Of a stretch of DNA of 64,000 nt, positions 47,261 through 58,501 are shown piece by piece (position 1 is the stretch's first letter; every line of letters begins with the position of its first letter). Source of the stretch: Xanthomonas sp. DAR 34887 (GTDB lineage: Bacteria > Pseudomonadota > Gammaproteobacteria > Xanthomonadales > Xanthomonadaceae); assembly GCF_041245805.1 (NCBI RefSeq), contig NZ_CP162490.1, forward strand, positions 597,001-661,000. Reading direction: 5' to 3'. A program made the translations under genes and the position numbers. Below the pieces are notes generated by a model that was given only the letters and a program-made list of their open reading frames with translations, searched no databases and was not told where the DNA came from.

Positions 47261-48568
47261 TCACGCGGCCGGGGGCGGCTCCGGCGCGGCCGGTGCGGAC
47301 TCGGCCGTGCGTGCGTCGTCGCCGAGGATGATGCGCGCCGCGCGCTGGTAGCTCCAGTACGCCCAGGCCCAGTTGAGCAGCACCACCAGGCGATTGCGGA
47401 AGCCGATCAGGAAGAACACGTGCGCGGCCAGCCAGAACCACCAGGCGAGCAGGCCCGACAGCTGCAGGCGGCCCAGGTGCACGATCGCGGCCATGCGCCC
47501 GATGGTGGCCAGGTTGCCGTAGTCGGCGTAGCGGAACGGCGCGTCGCCGGGTTCGCCGCGCAGCCGTTTCAGCAGGTTCTCCGCGACGTGCCGGCCCATC
47601 TGCTTGGCCGCCGGCGCCACGCCCGGTACCGGCTTGCCGTCGGCCTGCTGCAACGCGGCCAGGTCGCCGGCGACGAACACCTCCGGATGCCCGGGGATGC
47701 TCAGGTCCGGTTGCACCTGCACGCGGCCGCTGCGGTCCAGCGGCACGTCCAGGGTCCGCGCCAGCGGCGAGGCGGCCACGCCGGCGGCCCAGACCACGGT
47801 GCGCGCGGGCACGAAGGCGCTGCCCAGCCGGTAGCCGCTGGCGTCGATGTCGGCCACCGGCACGCCGGTCAGCACTTCCACGCCGAGCTTCTCCAGTTGC
47901 CGTTGCGCCTTGGCCGACAGCCGCTCCGGGAACGAGGCGAGCACGCGCGGGCCGGCTTCGATCAGCCGCACCTTGGCTTCGGCGGGATCGATGCGGCGGA
48001 ATTCGTGCTTGAGCGTATGCCGCGCGATCTCGGCCAGGGTGCCGGCCAGTTCCACCCCGGTCGGGCCGCCGCCGACGATGGCGAAGCTGAGCCAGGCCGC
48101 GCGCGCGGCGGGGTCGCGCTCGGCTTCGGCGCGCTCGAACGCCAGCAACAGGTGGCGGCGCAGGTGCAGCGCGTCGTCCAGGGTCTTCAGGCCGGGCGCG
48201 TGCCTGGCCCATTCGTCGTGGCCGAAGTAGGCATGGGTGGCGCCGGTGGCGACCAGCAGGTAGTCGTAGTCCAGCGTCTCGCCGCCGGCGAGTTGCACTT
48301 GCCGCGCCTGCTTGTCCAGGCGCACGACGTCGCCCAGGCGCACTTCCACGTTGTCCTGCTTGCGCAGGATCTGGCGCAGCGGCGCGGCGATGTCCGGCGA
48401 CGACAGGCCGGCGGTGGCGACCTGGTACAGCAGCGGCTGGAACAGATGGTGGTTGCGGCGGTCGATCAGGGTGATGCGCAACGGCGCCTTGGCCAGCGCG
48501 CGCGTGGCCCACAGCCCGGCGAAACCGCCGCCGACCACGATCAGGTGCGGTACGGGGGCGCTAGCCAT
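47261..48568 (-). CDS. ndh: Type II NADH dehydrogenase (NDH-2)
   Basis: A 435-residue FAD-dependent oxidoreductase. FAD-binding HLIVVGGGFAGLWATRAL at the N-terminus, the NADH-binding FAIVGGGPTGVELAGTLAE, a second FAD motif VFVAGDLAAL, and a C-terminal amphipathic/hydrophobic segment (LLAWWFWLAAHVFFLIGF) for membrane attachment. It passes electrons from NADH to quinone without proton pumping. GGAG stands eight bases before ATG 48568. Confidence 0.9.
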   Translation of the reverse strand: MASAPVPHLIVVGGGFAGLWATRALAKAPLRITLIDRRNHHLFQPLLYQVATAGLSSPDIAAPLRQILRKQDNVEVRLGDVVRLDKQARQVQLAGGETLDYDYLLVATGATHAYFGHDEWARHAPGLKTLDDALHLRRHLLLAFERAEAERDPAARAAWLSFAIVGGGPTGVELAGTLAEIARHTLKHEFRRIDPAEAKVRLIEAGPRVLASFPERLSAKAQRQLEKLGVEVLTGVPVADIDASGYRLGSAFVPARTVVWAAGVAASPLARTLDVPLDRSGRVQVQPDLSIPGHPEVFVAGDLAALQQADGKPVPGVAPAAKQMGRHVAENLLKRLRGEPGDAPFRYADYGNLATIGRMAAIVHLGRLQLSGLLAWWFWLAAHVFFLIGFRNRLVVLLNWAWAYWSYQRAARIILGDDARTAESAPAAPEPPPAA

Positions 48569-48762
48569 ACGGGGCTCCAGGCAGACACGAGGCGCAAGCG
48601 GTGGTCGCGACGCTGGCGACGGCCGCGGACGTTGCGTCCGCGTGGTGCGGCGCAGCGCCTTGGTGCACATGGCGGTCGAGGCGCCGTGCAGGAACTGGGG
48701 GCTGGAACGGCATGGCCCTATAGTAACGCGATGGCAGGCGCAGTCAGGGACGCAGAGGGCGC

Positions 48763-50502
48763 ATGGTAATGCGAGCGACAGCAACGGATCGGCCTGTGGT
48801 TGCGCCTGTCGCGGCGACGCCGTCGCGGCTGGGCGGCCTGCTGTTCGCGCTGAAGACCCGCGTGCTGCAGCTGCGCCGCGCGCTGCGCGATCTGCGCGGC
48901 GGACCGCGCCGGCATCGCCGCGATGCGGGACTGCCGATCGTCGCTGCGACGGTGTCCGAATCGGTGACGCCGTTATGGCCCGAGTCAGAAGAAACGTCGC
49001 CGCTGCTGGTCGCCGGCAAGATCCATAACCTGCGCGTGGCCGCGCGCAAATTGCACGGAATCGAAGTGCCAGCGGGTGCGACCTTCAGCTTCTGGCGGCA
49101 ACTGGCCCGGGCCACGCGCCGGCGCGGCTTCGCCGCCGGGCGCGAATTGCGCGAAGGCTGCCTGGTGCCGTCGATCGGCGGCGGCCTGTGCCAGCTGTCC
49201 AATGCGATCTACGACGCGGCGTTGCGCCAGGGCCTGCAGATCGTCGAGCGGCATCGGCATACGCAGGTGATCGCCGGTTCGCTGGCCGAGCGCGATCGCG
49301 ATGCGGTGGTGTTCTGGAACTACGTGGATCTGCGCCTGCGCGCGGATTCGGCGTGGCGCCTGGAAGTGTGGCTGGATGGCGATGACCTGCACGTGCGCAT
49401 CCTCGGCGGCGCGCCGGCCGTCGCCGCGTTGCCGCTGCTGCCGCTGCGGCGCACGCCGGCAGCGGCCGCGGCGAACGACTGCACGCGCTGCGGCCGCGAG
49501 GCCTGCCATCGGCATGTGCCGGCCAGCGCGCAAGGCCTCCGCCGCACCTGGCTGGTGGACGAGGACTGGCCGGAATTCGCCGACGACCGCCGGCGGCGCA
49601 TGCAGCCGGGCGACCGGGTGCTGGCGCTGCGCCGGAGCAGCTTCGCCGCGCTGCAGGCGGCCTTGCTGCAACGCTGGTGGCTGCGCCGCGGGCTGCCGTT
49701 GCCGCAGGTGCGGCAGCGTGCGCAACGCATCCGCCTGCGTGCGCTGCAACGGCAGCTCGGCGCGCAGGACGTCGAATTGGTGGTGCCGCAGAGCCTGTTG
49801 CCTGGTCTGTGGCTGGCCGGCGAACTGCAGGGCCGGCGTTGGGACGTGTGCATGACCGCCTTGCCGATGCAGGTGCTGCAGGCGCGCCTGGACGCGGCCG
49901 CGCAACGCCATCCCGACAGCGCCACGCTGCGCGATTTCCGCGCCGATCCGCTGCTGGTGGAGGCCGAGCGCGCGGCGCTGGCGCAGGCGCGGCACTGGAT
50001 CACCCCGCATCGCGAACTGCTCGCCCTGGCCGGCAGCCGCGGCATCGCCCTGCAATGGCGGCAGCCGTTGCCGCCCGCTGCGGCACCGCCCGGCGGCGAC
50101 GGCGATGGAGCTGGCGCTGGCGCTGCCGCGCAGGTGCTGCTGGCCACGTCGGCGCTGGCGCGCAAGGGCGCGTTCGAACTGCGCGAGGCGTTGCGCGGTT
50201 TGCCGGTGCAGTTGCTGTTGCCGCCGGGCGCGCAGGAAACGCCGCAGTTCTGGAGCGGTTTCGATGTGCGCCGGGTCGCGTCGATGGCCGCGGGCGTGCA
50301 GGCGGCCGCGGTGGTGGTGCTGCCGGCCTGGATCGAGCAACAGCCGCGTGGCGCACTGCTGGCCCTGGCGCTGGGCAAGCCGGTGATCGCCACCGCGGCC
50401 TGCGGTCTCGGCGCGGACGACGGTGCCTGGCGCTGCGTGGAAGCTGGCGATGCGGTCGCGTTGCGCGCTCAGTTGCTGGACGCGCTGGCCACACGCAGCT
50501 GA
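48763..50502 (+). CDS. VanW-domain protein fused to a glycosyltransferase-like region
   Basis: A 579-residue protein. Residues about 85-215 match the VanW family: GIEVPAGATFSFWRQLARAT and VPSIGGGLCQLSNAIYDAAL. A cysteine cluster follows (CTRCGREAC). The C-terminal half resembles the second Rossmann lobe of a GT-B glycosyltransferase (LLATSALARKGAFELREAL, LALALGKPVIATAACGLG), but I see no complete donor-binding motif. VanW proteins are of unknown biochemical role and linked to cell envelope and glycopeptide loci. A second ATG at 48769 is possible. It is divergent from NDH-2. Confidence 0.8.
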   Translation: MVMRATATDRPVVAPVAATPSRLGGLLFALKTRVLQLRRALRDLRGGPRRHRRDAGLPIVAATVSESVTPLWPESEETSPLLVAGKIHNLRVAARKLHGIEVPAGATFSFWRQLARATRRRGFAAGRELREGCLVPSIGGGLCQLSNAIYDAALRQGLQIVERHRHTQVIAGSLAERDRDAVVFWNYVDLRLRADSAWRLEVWLDGDDLHVRILGGAPAVAALPLLPLRRTPAAAAANDCTRCGREACHRHVPASAQGLRRTWLVDEDWPEFADDRRRRMQPGDRVLALRRSSFAALQAALLQRWWLRRGLPLPQVRQRAQRIRLRALQRQLGAQDVELVVPQSLLPGLWLAGELQGRRWDVCMTALPMQVLQARLDAAAQRHPDSATLRDFRADPLLVEAERAALAQARHWITPHRELLALAGSRGIALQWRQPLPPAAAPPGGDGDGAGAGAAAQVLLATSALARKGAFELREALRGLPVQLLLPPGAQETPQFWSGFDVRRVASMAAGVQAAAVVVLPAWIEQQPRGALLALALGKPVIATAACGLGADDGAWRCVEAGDAVALRAQLLDALATRS

Positions 50503-50526
50503 GCGATCGCGGCGCCGCGGCCAGGC

Positions 50527-52716
<2,190 letters not shown>

Positions 52717-53180
52717 CGGTCCTAGTTTAGCGGGCGCGGAACCGGGGCCAGCGCTGCCTCGGCGGTGGCCCGCAAGGGGCGCCAGTTGCACGCGATAGCT
52801 GCTCGCAAAGTGATAAACAAGTCGTAAATAGCTGCCCCGCTTGGAGAATCGATTTTATCCACACCCGCTGTGGATAAAGCTGTGCATGAAGGGGATGCTC
52901 CACGCCGTGAAGACGGACTCACAAGCCTCTGCCACAAGTTGGACAAAAAAGCGCCAATCAGATTAACCCTATAAATAACAACAACTTGGCCGTGAAACAT
53001 GGCTGCAACATGATTTGGCGGGGGCTTGACAGGAGGCGCCGTTCGCATCCTCTGGGCGCTGTGCACAACCCGCCGTTGCGATCCGCCCGGCTGGCGCCTG
53101 AAGCAGCCGATCGGCGCGCCGTTGTCAAGCGCGCGGCGCGGCGGCGGCATCGCTATCATCGCGCCGATGATGGAGTTCCG
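52717..53180. other. AT-richer 464-base gap upstream of priA
   Basis: Visibly less GC-rich than its surroundings, with runs such as AACCCTATAAATAACAACAA near 52965-52985 and AGTGATAAACAAG near 52810. It separates the divergent priA and DUF3106 genes and contains the inverted DnaA-box pair. No gene is seen. Confidence 0.6.
52855..52877. promoter_or_regulatory. Inverted pair of perfect DnaA boxes
   Basis: TTATCCACA at 52855-52863 and its exact complement TGTGGATAA at 52869-52877, separated by CCCGC. Both match the consensus DnaA-binding 9-mer with no mismatch. The pair lies about 140 bases upstream of the priA start. Confidence 0.7.
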
Positions 53181-54620
53181 ATGACCGCCGCGCCCCCCTC
53201 CGACGGCGCGGTCGCACCGCCCGCCCTGGCCGCCTTCCTGCGCGGCATCGAACGCCGTGCCGCGGTGCTGGCCGAGTTGCAGAGCGGCAGCGCCGAACGC
53301 GGCGCGCCGGCGTTGGCCGCGGCGATGCGCGCGTTCCGCAGCCACGCCGCGACCCTGCCGATGGCCGACTGGCCGCTGCGCTTCTGGAAGCTGCTCGCCG
53401 CGGTGCCGTCGCTGCGCCAGGTCGCCACCGCCGCCGGCAGCGGCTGGCCCGCGCCACTGGCGCACCTGGGCGAGCTGGGCGCCGCCGATCGCCTGGCGTT
53501 GCTGCTGCGGATCGTGGCCGGGCTGGACGAGCCGACCGCCGCGCAGGTCCTGAACCAATCCACGGAGGAGTACCAGCTGGCGCTGGCGCGGGCCTGCCCG
53601 CGCGATGCCAGCGGGCGACCGGACGCCGCCGGCTGGCGCGCGCTGGCCGACGCCGCCCAGCAGCATCTGCGCGACCTGCCGCCGCAGCGGCTGCAGGCGC
53701 TGGCGCAACTGCGTGATGCGGCCATCGCCGGTGCGGCGCCTGCGTCCGCGGCCACGCCGTCCGCGCCAGCCGCGGCCGGTCCGCGCCGTGCTGGCGGTCG
53801 CGGGCGCGGCGGGCTGACCCGGCCACGGCTGGCGGCCGCGGTGGTCGTGCTGGTGGCCCTGGCCCTGCTGGGGACGCTGTGGTGGGGGCGGGCGCCGTCG
53901 CGGCCTGCGACGAAGGATCCCGACGCGAGCCTGGCGCTGGGCGACACCGGCCCGGTGCAGGTGGAGGAACTGCCGGCCGAGTCGGATGCGGCCACCGCGC
54001 CGCCATTGCCGGCCGCAGCGCCGGCGCCGCTGCCGGAACCGGCGGTCTACGACCTGGACTTCTTCGCGTGGTACGCGGCCGGCGCGCCGCCGGCACGCAT
54101 CGAGCGCAGCGCGCCCAGCGCGGAGGAGCTCGCCGAAGCCGTCGCCCAGTCCGCTGCCGGCAACGCCGCTCCGGCTACGCCAGCCGCCACCGACCCGCCG
54201 CCGGCGCTGACCCCGGCGCAGTTGCGCGAGCGCCAGGCCGCCTGGGACGCGCTGGAGGCCCCGGTACAGGCACGGCTGCGCCAGGTGGCCAGCGCCTTCG
54301 CCGGCCTGCCGGTGGAGCAGCAGCACACGCTGCGCGCGCAATTCGCCACACTGGATGCGTTGGAGCGGCACGGCTGGCTGTTGGGGCCGGAACTGGGCAG
54401 CGAGTACTGGGCGTTGCAGCCGCTGTTCGGCTATGTGCCCGACGCGCAGCGCACGGCGCTGCTGGGCCTGCTGCGCACGCTGCCGGCCGAGCAGCGCGAG
54501 CACCTGGCGCTGTTGTCGCAGCGCACCCCGCCGCAGGAGCGCGCCACGCTGCGCCGCGAGTTGCTGGCGCAGGGCGCGGACACGCGCGCGGCGTGGCTGC
54601 GCCAGCGCGCTGCGCGCTAA
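53181..54620 (+). CDS. Membrane protein: sigma-4-like N-terminus, TM helix, DUF3106 C-terminus
   Basis: A 479-residue protein. Residues 103-138 (DRLALLLRIVAGLDEPTAAQ.. to ..YQLALARA) resemble region 4 of ECF sigma factors, with a helix-turn-helix spacing. A basic/Gly-rich stretch and one membrane helix (LAAAVVVLVALALLGTLWW, 218-236) follow. After an Ala/Pro linker comes a periplasmic helical domain (LPAEQREHLALLSQRTPPQE) of DUF3106 type. Orientation would place the helix-turn-helix part in the cytoplasm. GGAG precedes ATG 53181. Function unknown; a membrane-tethered regulator is one reading. Confidence 0.78.
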   Translation: MTAAPPSDGAVAPPALAAFLRGIERRAAVLAELQSGSAERGAPALAAAMRAFRSHAATLPMADWPLRFWKLLAAVPSLRQVATAAGSGWPAPLAHLGELGAADRLALLLRIVAGLDEPTAAQVLNQSTEEYQLALARACPRDASGRPDAAGWRALADAAQQHLRDLPPQRLQALAQLRDAAIAGAAPASAATPSAPAAAGPRRAGGRGRGGLTRPRLAAAVVVLVALALLGTLWWGRAPSRPATKDPDASLALGDTGPVQVEELPAESDAATAPPLPAAAPAPLPEPAVYDLDFFAWYAAGAPPARIERSAPSAEELAEAVAQSAAGNAAPATPAATDPPPALTPAQLRERQAAWDALEAPVQARLRQVASAFAGLPVEQQHTLRAQFATLDALERHGWLLGPELGSEYWALQPLFGYVPDAQRTALLGLLRTLPAEQREHLALLSQRTPPQERATLRRELLAQGADTRAAWLRQRAAR

Positions 54621-54643
54621 GCGCAGTCCGCCGGTCTCCGGTT

Positions 54644-54675
54644 TCCGAATCCCGAATCCCGAATCCCGAATCCCC
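54644..54675. repeat. CCCGAAT repeat run
   Basis: Four CCGAATC units in a row, the C-rich form of the GGGGATT family seen at 19583 and 26429, here without an inverted partner. It lies between the DUF3106 gene and the MATE gene. Confidence 0.8.
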
Positions 54676-54781
54676 GACGCCTGCGCCAAACGGTCGGCCA
54701 AGGTAAACTGCCGCCCCTCCGCCACCCGGTGCCGGCGCTTTCCTGCGCGGCCGCAGTCGGCGGGATCGCCAGAGTCTTGCA

Positions 54782-56149
54782 ATGTCTTCGTCCTCCACCC
54801 CGGCGTCGGTCCGGGGCCGCGAACTGCGCACCACCGCGCAGCTCGCCTTGCCGCTGGTCCTGGGGCATATCTCCGCCGGCCTGATCAGCTTCGTCGACAA
54901 CGTGATCGCCGGGCACCACGGCACCCGCACGCTGGCCTCGGTGACGGTCGGCACCGCGCTGCTGTGGCTGCCGATGATGATTCCGATCGGCACCCTGATC
55001 GCGTTGACCGCGTCGGTGTCGCAGCTCGACGGCGGCAAGCGCCACGCGCAGATCGGGCCGATGTTCCGCCAGGCGCTGTGGCTGTCGCTGGGCCTGGGCG
55101 TGCTGATGTTCGCGTTCCTCAGCGTGATGCCGATGGCGCTGCCGCAACTGGGCATCGCTGCGGAAATCGTGCCCGGCGCGCGCGATTTCCTGCACGCGAT
55201 CCGCTGGGGCGTGCCGGCGATGGTGCTGTACTTCTGCATGCGCTATCTCAGCGAAGGCATGCACTGGACGCTGCCGACGATGCTGCTCGGCTTCGGCGGG
55301 CTGCTGGTGCTGGCGCCGCTGGGCTATGTGCTGACCTTCGGCCTGTTCGGGCTGCGCGAGCGCGGCGCCGGCGGGCTGGGCATGGCCTCGGCGATCATGA
55401 TGTGGCTGCAGGCGCTGTGTTTCGCCATCTATCTGGCGCGCTCTAGGCGCTTCGCGCCGCTGCGCCTGTTCGCGACCTTCGAGGCGCCGGACCTGCGCGC
55501 GATCGGCGGCTTGCTGAAGACCGGGCTGCCGATCGGCATCACCATCCTGATGGAAGGCGGACTGTTCATCGTCACCGCGCTGCTGATCGCGCGGCTGGGC
55601 GAAGTGCCGGCGGCCGCGCACCAGATCGCGATCAACGTGGCGCAGTTGTGCTTCATGGTGCCGATGGGCGTGGCCGAGGCGACCACGGTGCGGGTCGGGC
55701 GCGCGGCGGGCGCCGGCGATGCGGTCGGCGTGCGCGGCGCGGCCTGGGCCGGCTATACGATCGTGCTCGGCACCCAGGCGCTGTCGGCGCTGGTGCTGCT
55801 GTTCGGCCACGACGCCATCGTCGGCGTCTACACCCGCGACATCGCGGTGGCCGGGCTGGCGTCCACGCTGTTGCTGTACGCGGCCGCGTTCCAGTTCCCC
55901 GACGGGGTGCAGGTGCTGTCGGCCGGCGCGCTGCGCGGGCTCAAGGACACCCGCGTGCCGATGCTGCTGGCGCTGTGTTCCTACTGGGGCCTGGGCATGC
56001 CGCTGGGCGCCGGGCTCGGCCTGTGGCTGGGCTGGGGGCCGCAGGGCATGTGGATCGGGCTGATTCTGGGCCTGACCGCGGCGGCGGTGATGATGGCGGC
56101 GCGCTTCCGGCTCAGCAGCGGGCGTCTGCTCGCCGCCGCGGCGTCGTGA
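54782..56149 (+). CDS. MATE-family multidrug/cation antiporter
   Basis: A 455-residue NorM-type transporter with 12 membrane helices in two homologous halves. Typical segments: LPLVLGHISAGLISFVDNVI, LPIGITILMEGGLFIVTALL, and AAHQIAINVAQLCFMVPMGV. It exports cationic drugs in exchange for sodium or protons. ATG 54782 is the first plausible start. Confidence 0.93.
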   Translation: MSSSSTPASVRGRELRTTAQLALPLVLGHISAGLISFVDNVIAGHHGTRTLASVTVGTALLWLPMMIPIGTLIALTASVSQLDGGKRHAQIGPMFRQALWLSLGLGVLMFAFLSVMPMALPQLGIAAEIVPGARDFLHAIRWGVPAMVLYFCMRYLSEGMHWTLPTMLLGFGGLLVLAPLGYVLTFGLFGLRERGAGGLGMASAIMMWLQALCFAIYLARSRRFAPLRLFATFEAPDLRAIGGLLKTGLPIGITILMEGGLFIVTALLIARLGEVPAAAHQIAINVAQLCFMVPMGVAEATTVRVGRAAGAGDAVGVRGAAWAGYTIVLGTQALSALVLLFGHDAIVGVYTRDIAVAGLASTLLLYAAAFQFPDGVQVLSAGALRGLKDTRVPMLLALCSYWGLGMPLGAGLGLWLGWGPQGMWIGLILGLTAAAVMMAARFRLSSGRLLAAAAS

Positions 56150-56232
56150 CCCCCTGACTTCAGGCGCATGTGCGGCGCCGGCACAGCCGGTATGCTGCAC
56201 GCGCGCAAGACGCCTTCCTTCCGGAGTTTTCC

Positions 56233-58131
56233 ATGAACCAACCCGTGCGTCGCAGCCCCATCGCCAGCTTCTTCGTTGGCCTATGGGATGTGATGAACTT
56301 TACCCGCCGGCTGATCCTGAACCTGGTGTTCTTCGGCTTCCTGCTGGTGGTCCTGCTGGCGATCGTGTTCGCGATGGCGCGTGGCGATGGCGCCAAGACC
56401 CTGCGCGACCGCACCACGCTGCTGATCGCGCCCGAAGGCACTCTGGTCGAGCAGTTCAGCGCCGATCCGGTCAGCCGCGCGCTGGCCAAGGCGATGGGCG
56501 ACAAGGGCGCCGAGGAGATCCAGCTGCGCGATCTGATCCGCGCGCTGGAAGCGGCCAAGACCGATCCGAAGATCGAGCGCGTGGCGCTGCGCCTGGACAA
56601 GTTGCAGCCCAGCGGCTTCGCCTCGATGCGCGAAGTGTCCGCGGCGCTGCAGGACCTGCGCGCCTCCGGCAAGCAGGTGGTGGCCTACAGCGACAGCCTG
56701 AGCCAGGCGCAGTACCTGCTGGCCGCGCAGGCCAACGAGGTCTACCTGGACCCGATGGGTTCGGTGGTGCTGGAAGGCCTGGGCCGCTACCGCCAGTACT
56801 TCCGCGAAGGCCTGCAGGACAAGCTCGGCGTGGACGTGCACCTGTTCAAGGTCGGCGAGTTCAAGTCCGCGGCCGAGCCGTACGTGCTCGACGCGGCGTC
56901 GCCGGCATCGAAGGAAGCCGATCTGTTCTGGATGAACGACGTGTGGCAGCGCTACGTGGCCGACATCGCCAAGGCGCGCAAGCTGGCGCCCGAGCAGATC
57001 TCCGCCGGCATCGACACGATGCCCGAAGGCATCGCCGCGGCCGGCGGCGACATGGCCAAGTTCGCGCTGCAGCAGAAGCTGGTGGACGGCCTGAAGACCC
57101 GCGAGGAGGTCGAGGAGCTGCTGACCAAGCGCGGCGTCGCCGACGACGATGCCGACACGGGCTTCCGCAACGTCAACCTGGATGCCTACCTGCAGCAGCT
57201 GGACCTGCGCCGTTCGCCGGTGGATTCGCGGCCGCAGGTGGCGGTGGTGGTCGCCGCGGGCGAGATCAGCGGCGGCGAGCAGCCGGCCGGACGCATCGGC
57301 GGCGAGTCGACGGCGGCGCTGCTGCGCGACGCGCGCGACGACGATGCGGTCAAGGCGGTGGTGCTGCGCGTGGATTCGCCGGGCGGCGAAGTGTTCGCCT
57401 CCGAGCAGATCCGCCGCGAGGTGGTGGCGCTGAAGGCGGCCGGCAAGCCGGTGGTGGTGTCGATGGGCGATCTGGCCGCGTCCGGCGGTTACTGGATCAG
57501 CATGAACGCCGACCGCATCTACGCCGATCCGTCGACGATCACCGGCTCGATCGGCATCTTCGGCATGATCCCGAACCTGACCCGCAGCCTGGACAAGATC
57601 GGCGTGCATACCGACGGCGTCGGCACCACCCGTTTCGCCGGTGCGTTCGACGTCACCCGGCCGATGGATCCGGTGGTCGGGCAGGTGATCCAGTCGGTGA
57701 TCAACAAGGGCTATGCCGATTTCACCGGCAAGGTCGCGCAGGCGCGCAACAAGCCGGTCGAGGCGGTCGACCAGGTCGCGCGCGGCCGCGTGTGGAGCGG
57801 TGCGCAGGCCAAGGAGCGCGGCCTGGTGGACGCGTTCGGCGGCTTCAAGGATGCGGTGGCCGATGCCGCCGCGCGCGCCAAGCTGGGCGATCGCGACAAG
57901 TACCGCGTGCGCTACATCGAAAAGCCGGCCACGCCGTTCGCGCAGTTCGTCAGCGGGTTCGCCGGCAGCCGCATTGGCGCGTGGATGCTGGGCGACTCGG
58001 CGCTGGCGCACGCGCTGCTGGCGCGCAGCATGCCGGAGCTGGATACCCAGCTGCGCTTCGTGCAGGACGCGACCGACAAGCGCGACGGGACCCCGGTCAA
58101 GGCGCTGGCCTACTGCTTCTGCGGTTTCTGA
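56233..58131 (+). CDS. sppA: Signal peptide peptidase SppA, 67K type
   Basis: A 632-residue inner-membrane serine protease that degrades cleaved signal peptides in the periplasm. One N-terminal membrane helix (LVFFGFLLVVLLAIVFAMA), then two homologous halves. The catalytic Lys is in LFKVGEFKSAAEPY of the first half and the nucleophile Ser in MGDLAASGGYWIS of the second, as in the E. coli enzyme. ATG 56233 follows GGAG. Confidence 0.95.
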   Translation: MNQPVRRSPIASFFVGLWDVMNFTRRLILNLVFFGFLLVVLLAIVFAMARGDGAKTLRDRTTLLIAPEGTLVEQFSADPVSRALAKAMGDKGAEEIQLRDLIRALEAAKTDPKIERVALRLDKLQPSGFASMREVSAALQDLRASGKQVVAYSDSLSQAQYLLAAQANEVYLDPMGSVVLEGLGRYRQYFREGLQDKLGVDVHLFKVGEFKSAAEPYVLDAASPASKEADLFWMNDVWQRYVADIAKARKLAPEQISAGIDTMPEGIAAAGGDMAKFALQQKLVDGLKTREEVEELLTKRGVADDDADTGFRNVNLDAYLQQLDLRRSPVDSRPQVAVVVAAGEISGGEQPAGRIGGESTAALLRDARDDDAVKAVVLRVDSPGGEVFASEQIRREVVALKAAGKPVVVSMGDLAASGGYWISMNADRIYADPSTITGSIGIFGMIPNLTRSLDKIGVHTDGVGTTRFAGAFDVTRPMDPVVGQVIQSVINKGYADFTGKVAQARNKPVEAVDQVARGRVWSGAQAKERGLVDAFGGFKDAVADAAARAKLGDRDKYRVRYIEKPATPFAQFVSGFAGSRIGAWMLGDSALAHALLARSMPELDTQLRFVQDATDKRDGTPVKALAYCFCGF

Positions 58132-58187
58132 CGCGGGCCTGATGCAGGCGCGTCCGCCACGGGCGGGCGCGCTGCAGGCAACGACGA

Positions 58188-58213
58188 ACGCCGGCCGATG
58201 CCGGCGTTTTTCA
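58188..58213. terminator. Hairpin terminator after sppA, abutting opposite gene end
   Basis: Stem ACGCCGGC / GCCGGCGT with loop CGAT and T-run to 58211. The minus-strand lipoprotein gene stops at 58211, so the two genes converge on it. Confidence 0.85.
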
Positions 58214-58438
58214 TTGCCCGGTGGCGGCGTCGATCGCGGCGTTCTGCGCGGTTGCGGCCTGTTCGGTACCGGCGGCCGCCTGCTTGGCGCGATCCAGCGG
58301 CTGGGCGATCGCCGCGCGCAGCGCGCCGGCCTTCGGTTCGGGCGGTTTGTCCGGCGGTTTCGGCGGCGCCGGCTTGCACGCGGCGAGCGCGACCAGCAGC
58401 GAGAGTGCCAACGTCATCAAGCGCAGTGAACCCGTCAT
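58211..58438 (-). CDS. Small Pro/Ala-rich lipoprotein
   Basis: A 75-residue protein with a lipoprotein signal (LMTLALSLLVALAAC), a Pro/Lys repeat (KPAPPKPPDKPPEPK) and an Ala/Gln-rich helix. Function unknown. Divergent from the short-chain dehydrogenase gene with about 60 bases between starts. Confidence 0.72.
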   Translation of the reverse strand: MTGSLRLMTLALSLLVALAACKPAPPKPPDKPPEPKAGALRAAIAQPLDRAKQAAAGTEQAATAQNAAIDAATGQ

Positions 58439-58501
58439 GGCAGCGACCTCGTGGAGCGTGGGCGTTATCCTACGCCCACCCCGATGCAGACAGGCAAGGC
58501 G

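Noticed and set aside
52800..53010. Chromosomal origin of replication (oriC)
   Set aside because: Only two DnaA boxes are seen, there is no 13-mer-like repeat set, and dnaA, dnaN, gyrB or gidA are absent.
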